The notes beneath the pieces were generated by a model. The model was not told the DNA's origin and ran no database searches. It saw nothing but the letters and a program-made list of their open reading frames with translations. Below are positions 1-12,038 of a stretch of 64,000 nt of DNA, piece by piece; within the stretch, counting starts at the first letter, position 1, and each line of letters begins with the position of its first letter. This DNA comes from Massilia agrisoli (GTDB lineage Bacteria; Pseudomonadota; Gammaproteobacteria; Burkholderiales; Burkholderiaceae_D): assembly GCF_020831365.1 (NCBI RefSeq), contig NZ_JAJHPV010000013.1:124001-188000 (forward strand), in the 5' to 3' direction. Both the position numbers and the translations under genes were made by a program.

Positions 1-97
1 GCTGCTTGCCCTTGGCGGCCAGCGCGGCGGCGCGCTGGGCAATTTCCGCGCGCAGTTGTTGGGAGAGGGCGATTCCGTCGATCAGTTGAGCAGGCAT
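1..97 (-). CDS. folD: Methylenetetrahydrofolate dehydrogenase/cyclohydrolase FolD, N-terminal fragment
   Basis: Only the first 32 codons lie in the window. The gene reads leftwards from an ATG at 97 and continues past base 1. The peptide begins MPAQLIDGIALSQQLRAEIA, which matches the conserved FolD start (a short strand, then an 'IDG..L' turn and a helix). FolD is a cytosolic bifunctional enzyme that interconverts methylene-, methenyl- and formyl-tetrahydrofolate. It is divergent from aceE. A minus-strand TATAAT at 131-126 could be its -10 element. The fragment is short, so the call rests on the N-terminal pattern. Confidence 0.8.
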   Translation of the reverse strand, partial: MPAQLIDGIALSQQLRAEIAQRAAALAAKGKQ

Positions 98-200
98 GAT
101 TGTCAATAGGGCAGGGAAAATACGGATTATAAGGCGTCGGCGCTATCTCGCGCCCGACGGGAATACGTAGATTCCACAATATGAAACGATCTTCCGCAAT

Positions 201-229
201 TTGAAAATCTTCAATAGTGCTGTTAGAAT
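201..229 (+). promoter_or_regulatory. Probable promoter of the pyruvate dehydrogenase operon
   Basis: A TTGAAA hexamer (201-206) and TAGAAT (224-229) are separated by exactly 17 bases, a good sigma-70 arrangement. Transcription would start near 236, giving an untranslated leader of about 89 bases before aceE with AAGGAG at 311-316. The leader is AT-rich (about 230-260) and could hold a regulator site, but no clear palindrome is visible. Confidence 0.6.
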
Positions 230-324
230 CTCCATACTAATTAATGGTATTTTTAAACACTTAGCAAAAACGTCCGACTAGCGATCCCGGGATCGGGTGG
301 GGCACTAACAAAGGAGACGCACCA

Positions 325-3021
<2,697 letters not shown>

Positions 3022-3027
3022 AAACCC

Positions 3028-3108
3028 CGTCGTTCCCGCGAAAGCGGGAACCCATGCTGAAGGTGAGTAGCACGCTCAGCATGGGTCCCCGCCTTCGCGG
3101 GAACGACG
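3028..3108. repeat. Extragenic palindromic repeat, family 1, copy A
   Basis: Two inverted units: the left one starts CGTCGTTCCCGCG and reaches CCATGCTGA; the right one runs TCAGCATGGG to GCGGGAACGACG. Each unit folds internally (GTTCCCGC/GCGGGAAC), and the two together form a long imperfect hairpin. Related copies lie at about 6285-6365, 51981-52057 and 54179-54284. It sits inside the aceE-aceF operon, so it could act as an mRNA stabiliser or attenuator. Confidence 0.85.
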
Positions 3109-3138
3109 CGGCTAATCAAATAAGAACGGAGCAACGAT

Positions 3139-4467
3139 ATGAGCGTAGTGGAAGTTAAAGTCCCGGATATCGGCGACTTCAAGGAAGTCGAAGTGATCGA
3201 GCTGATGGTCAAGCCGGGCGACACCATCAAGGTCGACCAGTCGCTGGCCACGGTCGAATCCGACAAGGCAAGCATGGAGATCCCGTCCAGCCATGCTGGC
3301 GTGGTCAAGGAAATCAAAATCAAGGTAGGCGACAAAGTGGCCGAAGGCTCGCTGCTGCTGACGCTCGAAGCTGCCGAAGGCGGCGCAGCAGCAGAGGCGC
3401 CGGCGGCACCTGCAGCCGCTCCGGCCGCACCGGCGCCTGCCGCCGCTGCGCTAGCACCTGCACCAGCACCTGCTGCAGCGCCTGCGCCAGCACCAGCACC
3501 GGCTGCAGCCGCACCAGCGCCAGTCTCGAACGGCAAAGCCCACGCGTCGCCGTCGATCCGCAAGTTCGCGCGCGAACTGGGCGTCGACCTGACCCGCGTG
3601 CCCGGCAGCGGTCCTAAAGGCCGCATCACCCAGCAAGACGTGCAGAACTTCGTCAAGGGCGTCCTCTCCAGCGGCGCGCCAGGCAATGGCGCAGCTGCCG
3701 CAGGCGGCGGCACCGGCGTGGGCCTCGACCTGCTGCCATGGCCGTCGCTCGACTTCTCGAAGTTCGGCCCGACCGAACTGCTGCCGCTGTCGCGCATCAA
3801 GAAGATCAGCGGCCCGAACCTGCATCGCAACTGGGTGATGATCCCGCACGTGACGCAGTTCGACGAATCCGACGTGACCGACCTCGAACAGTTCCGCGTC
3901 GATTCGAACGCCGCACTGGCCAAGGCCAAGTCCACCGTCAAGCTGACCATGCTGGCGTTTGTGATCAAGGCCAGCGTCGCCGCGCTGAAGAAGTACCCGG
4001 CGTTCAACGCATCGATCGACGGCACCGGCGCCAACCTGATTCTCAAGCAGTACTACAACATCGGCTTCGCGGCGGACACGCCGAACGGCCTGGTGGTCCC
4101 TGTCATCAAGGACGCCGACAAGAAATCGATCTCGCAGATCGCGACCGAAATGGGCGAGCTGTCCGGCCAGGCGCGCGAAGGCAAACTGAGCCCGGCCAAC
4201 ATGCAGGGCGCGACCTTCACGATCTCGTCGCTGGGCGGCATTGGCGGCACGGCGTTCACGCCGATCATCAACGCACCGGAAGTGGCGATCCTTGGCCTGT
4301 CCAAGTCGTCGATGAAGCCGGTATGGGACGGCAAGGCATTCCAGCCGCGCCTGATGCTGCCGCTGTCGCTGTCGTACGACCACCGCGTGATCGACGGCGC
4401 GATGGCCGCACGCTTCACCGCATACCTGGCCGAAGTCATGGCCGACCTGCGCAAGTCACTGCTTTAA
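3139..4467 (+). CDS. aceF: Pyruvate dehydrogenase E2, dihydrolipoyllysine acetyltransferase
   Basis: Core acetyltransferase of the pyruvate dehydrogenase complex: it passes the acetyl group from its lipoyl arm to CoA. Domain order in 442 residues: one lipoyl domain (about 2-76, lipoylated lysine in SDKAS), an Ala/Pro swinging linker (about 80-132), a peripheral-subunit binding domain (about 138-175) and the catalytic domain, which ends with the active-site HRVIDGA motif. Only one lipoyl domain is present, whereas E. coli E2 has three. ATG follows a GGAGC ribosome site. The next gene, lpdA, starts 13 bases after its stop. Confidence 0.97.
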   Translation: MSVVEVKVPDIGDFKEVEVIELMVKPGDTIKVDQSLATVESDKASMEIPSSHAGVVKEIKIKVGDKVAEGSLLLTLEAAEGGAAAEAPAAPAAAPAAPAPAAAALAPAPAPAAAPAPAPAPAAAAPAPVSNGKAHASPSIRKFARELGVDLTRVPGSGPKGRITQQDVQNFVKGVLSSGAPGNGAAAAGGGTGVGLDLLPWPSLDFSKFGPTELLPLSRIKKISGPNLHRNWVMIPHVTQFDESDVTDLEQFRVDSNAALAKAKSTVKLTMLAFVIKASVAALKKYPAFNASIDGTGANLILKQYYNIGFAADTPNGLVVPVIKDADKKSISQIATEMGELSGQAREGKLSPANMQGATFTISSLGGIGGTAFTPIINAPEVAILGLSKSSMKPVWDGKAFQPRLMLPLSLSYDHRVIDGAMAARFTAYLAEVMADLRKSLL

Positions 4468-4480
4468 GGAGATCGGGCGA

Positions 4481-6283
4481 ATGAGCACTATCGACGTTAA
4501 AGTTCCAAATATCGGCGACTTCAAGGAAGTCGAAGTCATCGAAGTCATGGTCAAGGCTGGCGACACCATCAAGGTCGACCAGTCGCTCGTGACGGTCGAA
4601 TCGGACAAGGCCAGCATGGAGATCCCTTCGACCCACGCTGGCGTGGTCAAGGAAGTCAAGGTCAAGGTCGGCGACAAGATCGGTGAAGGCTCGCTGATGC
4701 TGACGCTGGAAGAGTCGGCCGGCGCTCCGGCGGCCGACGCTCCGGCCGCCGCCGCACCTGCCGCCGCTCCGGCGCCGGCGCAAGCGGCTCCGGCTCCCGC
4801 CGCTGCGCCAGCTGCGCCTGCGGCCGCGGCTATCCCGGCTGGCAGCTACACCGGCAAGGTCGACATCGAATGCGAAATGATGGTGCTGGGCGCAGGCCCT
4901 GGCGGCTATTCGGCGGCATTCCGCGCGGCGGACCTGGGCATGAACACGGTGCTGATCGAGCGTTACGAAACGCTGGGCGGCGTGTGCCTGAACGTGGGCT
5001 GTATCCCGTCCAAGGCGCTGCTGCACGTGGCGGCCGTCATCGACGAGACCAAGGGCATGGCCAAGCACGGCGTATCGTTTGCCGCGCCGGAGATCAACAT
5101 CGACGAACTGCGCGCCTACAAGGATGGCGTGGTGAAGAAGATGACCGGCGGCCTGAATTTCATGGCCAAGACACGCAAGGTCAACGTGGTGCATGGCGTC
5201 GGCCAGTTCATCAGCCCGAACCACATCGAAGTCACTGCGGCAGACGGCGGCAAGAAGGTTGTCGCGTTCCAGAAGGCGATCATCGCCGCAGGCTCTGCTG
5301 TCGTGAACCTGCCGTTCGTGCCGAAGGACCCGCGCATCGTCGATTCGACCGGCGCGCTGGAGCTGCGCCAGGTACCGAAGAACATGCTGGTCATCGGCGG
5401 CGGCATCATCGGCCTGGAGATGGCAACCGTGTACTCGACGCTGGGCGCGCGCATCGACGTGGTCGAAATGATGGACGGCCTGATGCAGGGCGCGGACCGC
5501 GACATGGTCAAGGTCTGGCAGAAGTTCAACGAGAAGCGCTTCGATAACATCATGACCAAGACCAAGACGGTGGGCGTGGAAGCGCTCCCTGAAGGTATCA
5601 AGGTCACGTTCGAGGCGGCGGAAGCCGGCGTTGCCGCACCAGAGCCGAAGATCTACGACATGGTCCTGGTGGCAGTGGGCCGCAGCCCGAACGGCGGCAA
5701 GGTTGGCGCCGACAAGGCTGGCGTTACCGTCACCGACCGCGGCTTCATTCCGGTCGATGGCCAGATGCGCACCAATGTGCCGCATATCTTCGCTATCGGC
5801 GACCTGGTAGGCCAGCCTATGCTGGCGCACAAGGCGGTGCACGAAGCGCACGTGGCTGCGGAAGCCGCCCATGGCGAGAAGGCCTTCTTCGATGTGAAGG
5901 TGATCCCGTCGGTGGCGTACACCGATCCGGAAGTGGCGTGGGTTGGCATTACCGAAGACGAAGCCAAGGCCAAGGGCATCAAGCTGGAAAAGGGCCACTT
6001 CCCATGGAACGCCAGCGGCCGCGCGGTTGCGAACGGCCGTGACGAAGGCTTCACCAAGCTGCTGTTCGACGCGGAGACGCATCGCATTGTTGGCGGCGGC
6101 ATCGTCGGCACCCATGCAGGCGACATGATCGGCGAGATCGCGCTGGCAATCGAGATGGGCGCCGATGGCGTCGATATCGGCAAGACGATCCACCCGCATC
6201 CAACGCTGGGCGAATCGATCGGCATGGCGGCGGAAGCATACGAAGGTGTGTGCACCGACTTGCCGCCACCGCGCAAGCGCTAA
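4481..6283 (+). CDS. lpdA: Dihydrolipoyl dehydrogenase E3 with N-terminal lipoyl domain
   Basis: FAD disulfide oxidoreductase that reoxidises the dihydrolipoyl arms of E2 using NAD+. At 600 residues it is longer than an ordinary E3 (about 470) because residues 2-76 form a lipoyl domain nearly identical to that of aceF, followed by an Ala/Pro linker (about 80-120). The FAD motif GAGPGG, the redox disulfide [13 protein letters not shown] and the C-terminal HPHPTLGES motif with the catalytic His are all present. Lipoyl-E3 fusions are known in several betaproteobacteria. It is the last gene of the operon, followed by a repeat and then a terminator. Confidence 0.97.
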   Translation: MSTIDVKVPNIGDFKEVEVIEVMVKAGDTIKVDQSLVTVESDKASMEIPSTHAGVVKEVKVKVGDKIGEGSLMLTLEESAGAPAADAPAAAAPAAAPAPAQAAPAPAAAPAAPAAAAIPAGSYTGKVDIECEMMVLGAGPGGYSAAFRAADLGMNTVLIERYETLGGVCLNVGCIPSKALLHVAAVIDETKGMAKHGVSFAAPEINIDELRAYKDGVVKKMTGGLNFMAKTRKVNVVHGVGQFISPNHIEVTAADGGKKVVAFQKAIIAAGSAVVNLPFVPKDPRIVDSTGALELRQVPKNMLVIGGGIIGLEMATVYSTLGARIDVVEMMDGLMQGADRDMVKVWQKFNEKRFDNIMTKTKTVGVEALPEGIKVTFEAAEAGVAAPEPKIYDMVLVAVGRSPNGGKVGADKAGVTVTDRGFIPVDGQMRTNVPHIFAIGDLVGQPMLAHKAVHEAHVAAEAAHGEKAFFDVKVIPSVAYTDPEVAWVGITEDEAKAKGIKLEKGHFPWNASGRAVANGRDEGFTKLLFDAETHRIVGGGIVGTHAGDMIGEIALAIEMGADGVDIGKTIHPHPTLGESIGMAAEAYEGVCTDLPPPRKR

Positions 6284-6284
6284 C

Positions 6285-6365
6285 GCCGCTCGCGCGACAG
6301 CGGGAGCCCATACTGAGCTGGCTATTCAAGTGACGTATGGGTTCCCGCCTCCGCGGGAACGACGG
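6285..6365. repeat. Extragenic palindromic repeat, family 1, copy B
   Basis: Begins two bases after the lpdA stop. The right arm (GGGTTCCCGCCTCCGCGGGA onward) is canonical. The left arm is degenerate (GCGCGACAGCGGGAGCCCAT), so the outer stem is weaker than in copy A. It precedes the true terminator at 6387-6423. Confidence 0.7.
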
Positions 6366-6386
6366 GGCATCGGTAACGGTACAACA

Positions 6387-6423
6387 AAAAACGGGGGCGG
6401 ACACATTGTCCGCCCCCGTTTTT
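6387..6423. terminator. Bidirectional rho-independent terminator
   Basis: A perfect 17-base stem (6387-6403 with 6407-6423) has a three-base loop, a GC-rich core GGGGGCGGACA, and A and T tracts at its two ends. It lies between lpdA (+) and the small minus-strand gene at 6475-6660, so it can terminate both. Confidence 0.9.
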
Positions 6424-6474
6424 CATTGATGCGTCCTGGCCGGACGCCACACAGCGCAGGCTGTCGTCGTTGTC

Positions 6475-6660
6475 TTAGTTGTAGATTGTCGAACGCGTGG
6501 GAATATCGATACTGCCCGAGCGCGCGGCATCGGCGTACGCGCGCATCTCTGCGACCATTGCTTCCATCTGGTCGGTTCCCGGATTTTGCAGGAACCCTTT
6601 TAACCTGTCATTCAGCGACGCTTGCTGATCGCGCCATTCGTAACGTGCGGACTTGCTCAT
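6475..6660 (-). CDS. Small hypothetical protein, 61 residues
   Basis: I do not recognise a family. The peptide (MSKSARYEWRDQQASLNDRL...) is charged, probably helical, and has no signal peptide, membrane segment or cysteine. Reasons to think it is real: a strong GGGAGG ribosome site eight bases before the ATG, a good terminator at its 3' end (6387-6423), and placement in a gap with no other gene. It is probably cytosolic. Function cannot be inferred from neighbours. Confidence 0.6.
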   Translation of the reverse strand: MSKSARYEWRDQQASLNDRLKGFLQNPGTDQMEAMVAEMRAYADAARSGSIDIPTRSTIYN

Positions 6661-6817
6661 ACTGCCTCCCTACGGTGCGGTTACCCGCGCCTATTATTAG
6701 ATTTTGAAAATACGTCCCTTAAAGGCGTCAGCATGCCCGAACGCGTGCCAGCGATCAGTGCGATAGCGCACATTGAGATTACAATTGGTTTCTCGCGATC
6801 TTTTATCCAAAGGACCC

Positions 6818-8524
6818 ATGAAGACTCTACTCCTTCCCCTGATGCTGGCGGCAGCAATCGGCAATGCATGCGCCGCGGCCGCGGCGCCGACCGCAGCGCA
6901 ACTGACGACAATGGCCAAGCGGTTCGAGCAGGTTGACATGCGTGCAGACACCTCGCATCTGTCAGCAGGCGACAGGGCTGCCATCGCCAAGCTGATCGAG
7001 GCCGCAAAAGTCATCGACACCCTGCAGCTGCGCCAGCGCTGGGCGCATAACGAGGCGCTGTTGGAGGCGTTGAAGAAGGACACCACGCCGCTGGGCAAGG
7101 CGCGGCTCGACTACTTCTGGCTTAACAAAGGGCCGTGGTCGCACCTCGACGAAAACAAGTCCTTCATGCCGCCGCAGTACAAAGGCATCGCGATCCCGGC
7201 ACAGAAGCCGCCCGGCGCGAACTTCTATCCTGAGGGCGCAACCAAGGAGGCGCTGGAGGCGTGGATGAACGCACTGCCGCCGCAGGAAAAGCAGGATGCG
7301 CAATGGTTCTTCACGACGATCCGCACCGGCCCTGACGGTAAGTTCAAGGTGGTGAAGTACTCAGACGAATACCGTCCCGAACTCGAAAAGCTGGCCAGGC
7401 TGTTGCGCGAAGCGGCTGGCTTGACCGACAACGCCTCGCTGAAGAAATTCCTGACCCTGCGCGCGGACGCCTTCCTGTCGAACGACTACCTCGAGTCGGA
7501 CTTTGCATGGATGGATCTCGATTCGCCGGTCGATATCACGATCGGCCCCTACGAGACCTACAACGACGAACTGTTTGGCTACAAGGCCGCATTCGAAGCG
7601 TACGTGAACATCCGCGACGACAAGGAGACGCGCAAGCTCGACTTCTTCGGCAAGTACATGCAGGAGCTGGAGGATAACCTTCCGATCGACCGGCGCTATC
7701 GCAATCCGAAAGTGGGCGCGATGGCGCCGATGGTGGTGGTGAACCAGGTATACGGCGCGGGCGACGGGAACATGGGCGTGCAGACGGCCGCCTACAACCT
7801 GCCGAACGACGAGCGCATCATCAGCAAGCGCGGCTCCAAGCGCGTGATGCTGAAGAATGTGCAGGAAGCGAAGTTCAGGTCGACCCTGACGCCGATCGCC
7901 AGGCTGGTGCTGCGTCCCGAAGCGCAAAAGGATCTCGATTTCGACTCCTTCTTCACGCATATCCTCGCGCACGAGATCATGCACGGCCTGGGCCCGCACG
8001 CGACCAAAGTGGATGGCAAGGACTCGACGCCGCGCCAGGACCTGAAGGAGACTTATTCGACCATCGAGGAAGCCAAGGCCGACGTCACCGGCCTGTGGGC
8101 GCTGATGTACATGATGGACAAGGGCCTCTTGAAGGACACGCTGGGGCAGGGCGGGGCGGCCGAGCGCAAGCTGCATAACACCTTCCTCGCGTCGGCATTC
8201 CGCACGCTGCACTTCGGCCTGACCGATTCGCATGCGCGCGGCATGGCCATCCAGCTGAACTACCTGCTCGATAACGGCGGCTTCATTTCGCACGGCGACG
8301 GCACGTTCTCGGTCGACTTCAAAAAGATCCGCCAGGCCGTCACTGAGCTCAACCGCGAGTTCCTGATGATCGAGGCAACCGGCGACTACGCACGCGCGAA
8401 GGCGATGATGGCCAGGTACGTGGTAATCCGCCCGGATGTCCAGAAGGCGCTGGACAAGATGAAGAAGGTGCCGAACGATATACGTCCATCTTTTACGACA
8501 GCGAAAGCACTGGCCGGTAAGTAA
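6818..8524 (+). CDS. Secreted dipeptidyl-peptidase III-like (M49-like) metallopeptidase
   Basis: The 568-residue product starts with a signal peptide (about residues 1-22, MKTLLLPLMLAAAIGNACA). The zinc motif HEIMH is at residues 385-389, with a second motif EEAKAD at 417-422. HEXXH followed about 30 residues later by EE-x-x-A-D/E resembles the M49 arrangement, although classical M49 has six-residue HEXXGH. Proteins of this type are usually labelled 'M49-like' or 'Zn-dependent hydrolase'; the substrate is unknown. ATG 6818 with AAAGGA upstream is preferred over a TTG at 6773 because it exposes the signal peptide. It forms its own transcription unit, with a terminator directly after it. Confidence 0.75.
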   Translation: MKTLLLPLMLAAAIGNACAAAAAPTAAQLTTMAKRFEQVDMRADTSHLSAGDRAAIAKLIEAAKVIDTLQLRQRWAHNEALLEALKKDTTPLGKARLDYFWLNKGPWSHLDENKSFMPPQYKGIAIPAQKPPGANFYPEGATKEALEAWMNALPPQEKQDAQWFFTTIRTGPDGKFKVVKYSDEYRPELEKLARLLREAAGLTDNASLKKFLTLRADAFLSNDYLESDFAWMDLDSPVDITIGPYETYNDELFGYKAAFEAYVNIRDDKETRKLDFFGKYMQELEDNLPIDRRYRNPKVGAMAPMVVVNQVYGAGDGNMGVQTAAYNLPNDERIISKRGSKRVMLKNVQEAKFRSTLTPIARLVLRPEAQKDLDFDSFFTHILAHEIMHGLGPHATKVDGKDSTPRQDLKETYSTIEEAKADVTGLWALMYMMDKGLLKDTLGQGGAAERKLHNTFLASAFRTLHFGLTDSHARGMAIQLNYLLDNGGFISHGDGTFSVDFKKIRQAVTELNREFLMIEATGDYARAKAMMARYVVIRPDVQKALDKMKKVPNDIRPSFTTAKALAGK

Positions 8525-8541
8525 GCAGGCTCCTGGCCGAA

Positions 8542-8577
8542 GCGGGTATCCGGCTTGCGCCGATACCCGCTTTTTTT
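8542..8577 (+). terminator. Rho-independent terminator
   Basis: A 9-bp stem, GCGGGTATC (8542-8550) with GATACCCGC (8562-8570), is followed by seven T residues. It ends the M49-like peptidase transcript. Confidence 0.9.
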
Positions 8578-8773
8578 ACATTTAACGGCAATGTCCTGAA
8601 CAGAAAAATCAGGTCATAGTAGTTTATTAATAGAGTGTGCAAATCAGTTGCTTATTTTCAATAGGCGTTGCACATGGGTCATGTCTTTATGCTAGAGTTC
8701 TGTTGTTGCTCGTCGGAACTGGTAGCAACAGCGTCCGGACGTCTTTCCGGGTCTATCTCTACTGTCCACGACA

Positions 8774-10441
8774 ATGAATATTTCCGGTTTAACGATCCGA
8801 ACCCGCCTGGCCCTTGGCTTTGGCGGTGTCTTTGTGCTGATGCTGATCCTAGGCGCGCTTGCTACCATGCGCGTCAATAACATCGACGACAGCCTCAACC
8901 GCATCAATGACGTAAACAATGTCAAACAGCGCTACGCCATCAATTTCCGCGGCAGCGTGCACGACCGCGCGATCGCCCTGCGCGACGTGGTGCTGGCCGG
9001 CGACGCTGCCGCCACCAAGCCCCATCTCGACCTGATCAAGAAACTGGAACAGAACTACACCGACTCCGCCGGTCCGCTGGACGCCATGTTCCAGGGCCGC
9101 ACCGATATCTCGGAAGAAGAAAAGGCCGCACTGGCGGGCATCAAGGAGAGTGAACGCAAGACCCAGCCGCTGGTGGCCCGCGTGATTGAACTGCGCCTGG
9201 CCGACAACACGGCGGAAGCGACCGCGCTGCTCGCCACGCAAGCGGCGCCGGCCTTCGTCGAATGGCTCGCGAGCATCAACCGCCTGATCGACCTTGAAGA
9301 AAAGATGAACAAGGCCGAGGCGGGCTATGCGACCGACCTGGCGCACTCGTTCCAGATGTGGATGCTGGTCCTGTGCGCGATCGGCATTGCGCTCGGTTCG
9401 GCCGCCGCCTGGTTCATCAGCCGCGGCGTGCTGCGCCAGCTTGGCGGCGAGCCCGCCTACGCGGCAGCGATTGCAGGCAGCATCGCCGCCGGCGACCTGG
9501 CGGTCAATATCGATACCGCGCACGGCGACAAATCGAGCCTCTTGTTTGCCATGAAGGGCATGCGCGACAGCCTGGTCGACATCGTCGCCCAGGTGCGCAC
9601 TGGCACCAGCGCCATCGCCACTGCGTCGACCGAGATCGCCGCAGGTAATGTCGACCTGTCGGAGCGCACCGAAGCGCAGGCGGGCACCCTCGAAGAGACG
9701 GCTTCGTCGATGGAAGAACTGACCGGCACCGTGCGCCAGAATGCGGACAATGCGCGCCAGGCCAACCTGCTGGCCGTGTCGGCGTCGGAAGTCGCCGTCA
9801 AGGGCGGCGCGGTGGTGTCGCAGGTGGTGGACACGATGGCGTCGATCAATGAATCGTCGAAGAAGATCGTCGACATCATCGGCGTCATCGATGGCATCGC
9901 GTTCCAGACCAACATCCTGGCCCTGAACGCCGCGGTGGAAGCTGCCCGTGCGGGCGAACAGGGCCGCGGGTTCGCCGTGGTCGCCAGCGAAGTGCGCAAC
10001 CTGGCGCAGCGCTCTGCTGCGGCCGCGCACGAAATCAAGAGCCTGATCGGCAGCTCGGTCGAGCGCGTTGAAGTCGGCGCGAAACTGGTGGACGAAGCCG
10101 GCGCCACGATGGACGAGATCGTCACCAGCGTCAAGCGCGTGACCGACATCATGAACGAGATCAGCCTGGCGAGCCAGGAGCAGACCGCGGGCATCGAGCA
10201 GGTCAACCAGGCGATCGGGCATATGGACGAAGCGACACAGCGCAATGCGGCGCTGGTGGAACAGGCCACTGCCGCCGCGGCCTCGCTGCAGGACGAAGCG
10301 CAGGCACTGGAGCAGGTGGTCAGTATCTTCAAGCTGGACGCCGCGCAGTCGGCAACGGTGCACACCTTGACGAAGCAGGCGGCGCCAAAGCGCCCTGCCG
10401 GCCGCGCGCCGCAGGCAGTACAGAAGATCGCTCACTACTAA
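8774..10441 (+). CDS. Methyl-accepting chemotaxis protein
   Basis: Membrane chemoreceptor of 555 residues that signals to CheA/CheW. Layout: short cytoplasmic N-terminus, TM1 (about 11-32), a periplasmic helical domain of the four-helix-bundle type (about 33-190), TM2 (about 193-215), a HAMP region (about 215-268) and the signalling coiled coil. The hairpin tip around [20 protein letters not shown] is the family hallmark, flanked by methylation-helix patterns such as [11 protein letters not shown]. No C-terminal CheR-docking pentapeptide is visible (the end is ...KIAHY). No chemotaxis genes are nearby, so it is an orphan receptor. The ligand is unknown. Confidence 0.95.
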   Translation: MNISGLTIRTRLALGFGGVFVLMLILGALATMRVNNIDDSLNRINDVNNVKQRYAINFRGSVHDRAIALRDVVLAGDAAATKPHLDLIKKLEQNYTDSAGPLDAMFQGRTDISEEEKAALAGIKESERKTQPLVARVIELRLADNTAEATALLATQAAPAFVEWLASINRLIDLEEKMNKAEAGYATDLAHSFQMWMLVLCAIGIALGSAAAWFISRGVLRQLGGEPAYAAAIAGSIAAGDLAVNIDTAHGDKSSLLFAMKGMRDSLVDIVAQVRTGTSAIATASTEIAAGNVDLSERTEAQAGTLEETASSMEELTGTVRQNADNARQANLLAVSASEVAVKGGAVVSQVVDTMASINESSKKIVDIIGVIDGIAFQTNILALNAAVEAARAGEQGRGFAVVASEVRNLAQRSAAAAHEIKSLIGSSVERVEVGAKLVDEAGATMDEIVTSVKRVTDIMNEISLASQEQTAGIEQVNQAIGHMDEATQRNAALVEQATAAAASLQDEAQALEQVVSIFKLDAAQSATVHTLTKQAAPKRPAGRAPQAVQKIAHY

Positions 10442-10449
10442 GCATCAGG

Positions 10450-10483
10450 GTAGGGCGGATAGGGGCGCGGCCCGGATCCGCCG
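10450..10483. repeat. Extragenic palindromic repeat, family 2, copy A
   Basis: Single unit of the form GTAGGGCGGATAGGGGCGCG followed by GCCCGGATCCGCCG. The ends are complementary (GGCGGAT with ATCCGCC), so it folds into a hairpin. Related copies occur at 34742-34777, 40801-40883, 47722-47823 and 58150-58184. It lies just after the chemoreceptor gene. Confidence 0.8.
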
Positions 10484-10519
10484 ATCGTTTCTCAAATCGC
10501 TTTTTGACAAGGTTGCTGT

Positions 10520-10541
10520 TTTATTTCTACGCAGAAATAAA
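10520..10541. promoter_or_regulatory. Perfect inverted repeat upstream of the zincin pair
   Basis: TTTATTTCT (10520-10528), four-base spacer ACGC, then AGAAATAAA (10533-10541). It lies 11 bases after a TTGACA hexamer at 10504-10509 and about 70 bases before the start codon at 10610. The position suits an operator or an upstream terminator. No T tract follows, so an operator is the more likely reading. Confidence 0.4.
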
Positions 10542-10609
10542 CTTCCAGCGGGGGCTGTCGCAGGCTATAGAATTGCCGATAGGCATTTATGGACCTGTAG
10601 GAGCCCGCC

Positions 10610-11302
10610 ATGCTGAAGACAATCATGATCGCTTCGCTGTACCTGTTCTCTTCTCCTTCCTTCGCGTCAGCCGACCTGACCGCGCAGGAAATCCGCTGGC
10701 TCAAGGCCGCGTCCCCGGTCCTCGCTTATTCCAAGCGGATCAACCTTCCCATTGATGTTGTTATCCAGCCAAACGCGCGTCCGGGCACGGTGCCGTTTGC
10801 GATGGGATTTGTCGACGGCCGCTGCAAGCTGGTGCTGTCGATGCGCGGCAACCCCGATGCCGAAAGCGTGCTGAAACATGTCCCGGAATCGCAACACCGC
10901 CTGCTGATCGAAGCGATGGCCGCCCATGAACTCGGGCATTGCTGGCGCTATGCGCAGGGCGTGTGGCACACGCTGCCGGCGGGCTTCACCGAAGTAGGCG
11001 AAGAGTTTGCCGACGACAAATCGCTGCTGGAAGAATCCAAGGCCCTGCGCGAGAACCGCCGCGAGGAAGGCTACGCCGACCTGGTCGCGCTGGCCTGGAC
11101 CAAGCACAAGCACCCGGATCAGTACGCCGAAGTCTATGGCTGGCTGGAATCGGTGCGCGGCCACAGCCCGGAAGTGCGCACTTCCCACGATACATGGGCG
11201 TGGGTCAAGCTTGCCAAAGACGCCAAGGTTTTCGCTTCCACCGACAACCCGTTCGAAGATGTGCGCGCGACCTGGAGCCGCGGCCTGCTGGAAGATGAAT
11301 AA
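10610..11302 (+). CDS. Secreted HEXXH protein, first of a tandem paralogous pair
   Basis: The 230-residue product has an N-terminal signal peptide (MLKTIMIASLYLFSSPSFAS). It carries HELGHCWR with zinc-type histidines at 106 and 110, and EEGYAD at 152-157, which could supply the third ligand. It is predicted to be a periplasmic or exported zincin, but I cannot assign a named peptidase family. The next gene encodes a diverged copy with the same two motifs and similar spacing, and the two reading frames overlap by eight bases, implying coupled translation. The ATG has GGAG upstream. Confidence 0.7.
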   Translation: MLKTIMIASLYLFSSPSFASADLTAQEIRWLKAASPVLAYSKRINLPIDVVIQPNARPGTVPFAMGFVDGRCKLVLSMRGNPDAESVLKHVPESQHRLLIEAMAAHELGHCWRYAQGVWHTLPAGFTEVGEEFADDKSLLEESKALRENRREEGYADLVALAWTKHKHPDQYAEVYGWLESVRGHSPEVRTSHDTWAWVKLAKDAKVFASTDNPFEDVRATWSRGLLEDE

Positions 11303-11954
11303 GGCATGGCGCGCGGCCTGTGCGGCGCTGGCGCTGCTGTGCGCCGGCCAGCCTGCGCTGGCAGCCGAGGCCAGCGAACAGCAATGGATCGCCGCTGCCC
11401 GCCACGCGGTGGCGTTCGGCAAGGCGCACGGCCTCGACATCGTGCTGGAAGTCGAGCGCGGCAACGGCTTGTCCGGCCACACGCCGATCGGTGTATGGAA
11501 CGAGGACGGCCGCTGCACGCTGGTGGTGTCGGCGCGCGACAACCCGACCGCGCGCCGCCTCGAAGCAATGATCGATCCCGCGCTGCTCGACCTGTTCCTG
11601 CAAGGCGCGGCAATGCATGAAGTCGGGCATTGCTACCGCCGCCTCAACGGCTATCCGCACAACGAAAAACTGCTGCCCGTGGTTTCATGGATCGGCCCGG
11701 TGCGCAGCTGGTTCGCGCGCCGCATCCGCACCGAGGAAGTGTTTGCCGACATGACCGAAATCGCCTGGCTGGCGCGCTACCATCCTGAGCATTACGACGC
11801 CATGGTCGGCCAGATCCAGCAGGTGCGCCGGCGCTTCCTGGAACCAAAGCACGACACCCTGGCCTGGCTGGACGGCGCCCGCCGCGATGGCGCGATTGAT
11901 GCCGAGGGGAATATTTTTGCCTTGGCAAAAAAGCGAATGTTGAGATATCAATAA
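11295..11954 (+). CDS. Secreted HEXXH protein, second of a tandem paralogous pair
   Basis: A 219-residue protein starting at the ATG (11295) that overlaps the end of the upstream paralogue. This start gives a clean signal peptide (MNKAWRAACAALALLCAGQP). HEVGHCYR lies at residues 108-115 and EEVFAD at 147-152. The downstream AW...HPEHY pattern parallels AW...HPDQY in the first copy. The shared cysteine immediately after the second histidine may be a disulfide or fold marker. The role is unknown. An inverted repeat, GTTCTCGC...GCGAGAAC (about 11964-11990), follows the gene without a T tract. Confidence 0.7.
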   Translation: MNKAWRAACAALALLCAGQPALAAEASEQQWIAAARHAVAFGKAHGLDIVLEVERGNGLSGHTPIGVWNEDGRCTLVVSARDNPTARRLEAMIDPALLDLFLQGAAMHEVGHCYRRLNGYPHNEKLLPVVSWIGPVRSWFARRIRTEEVFADMTEIAWLARYHPEHYDAMVGQIQQVRRRFLEPKHDTLAWLDGARRDGAIDAEGNIFALAKKRMLRYQ

Positions 11955-12038
11955 CCCTTTATGTTCGTTCTCGCACAGAACGCTTGCGAGAACGGGCGTT
12001 AAATCGTGTACCAACAATACACATGAAGGGACACCACC

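Noticed and set aside
3028-3108. Possible CRISPR repeat
   Set aside because: Repeats are dispersed singly, not in regular arrays with unique spacers.
4436-6199. 587-residue antisense frame opposite lpdA
   Set aside because: lpdA carries all FAD, redox and lipoyl motifs; the antisense product is Arg/His-rich without a domain.
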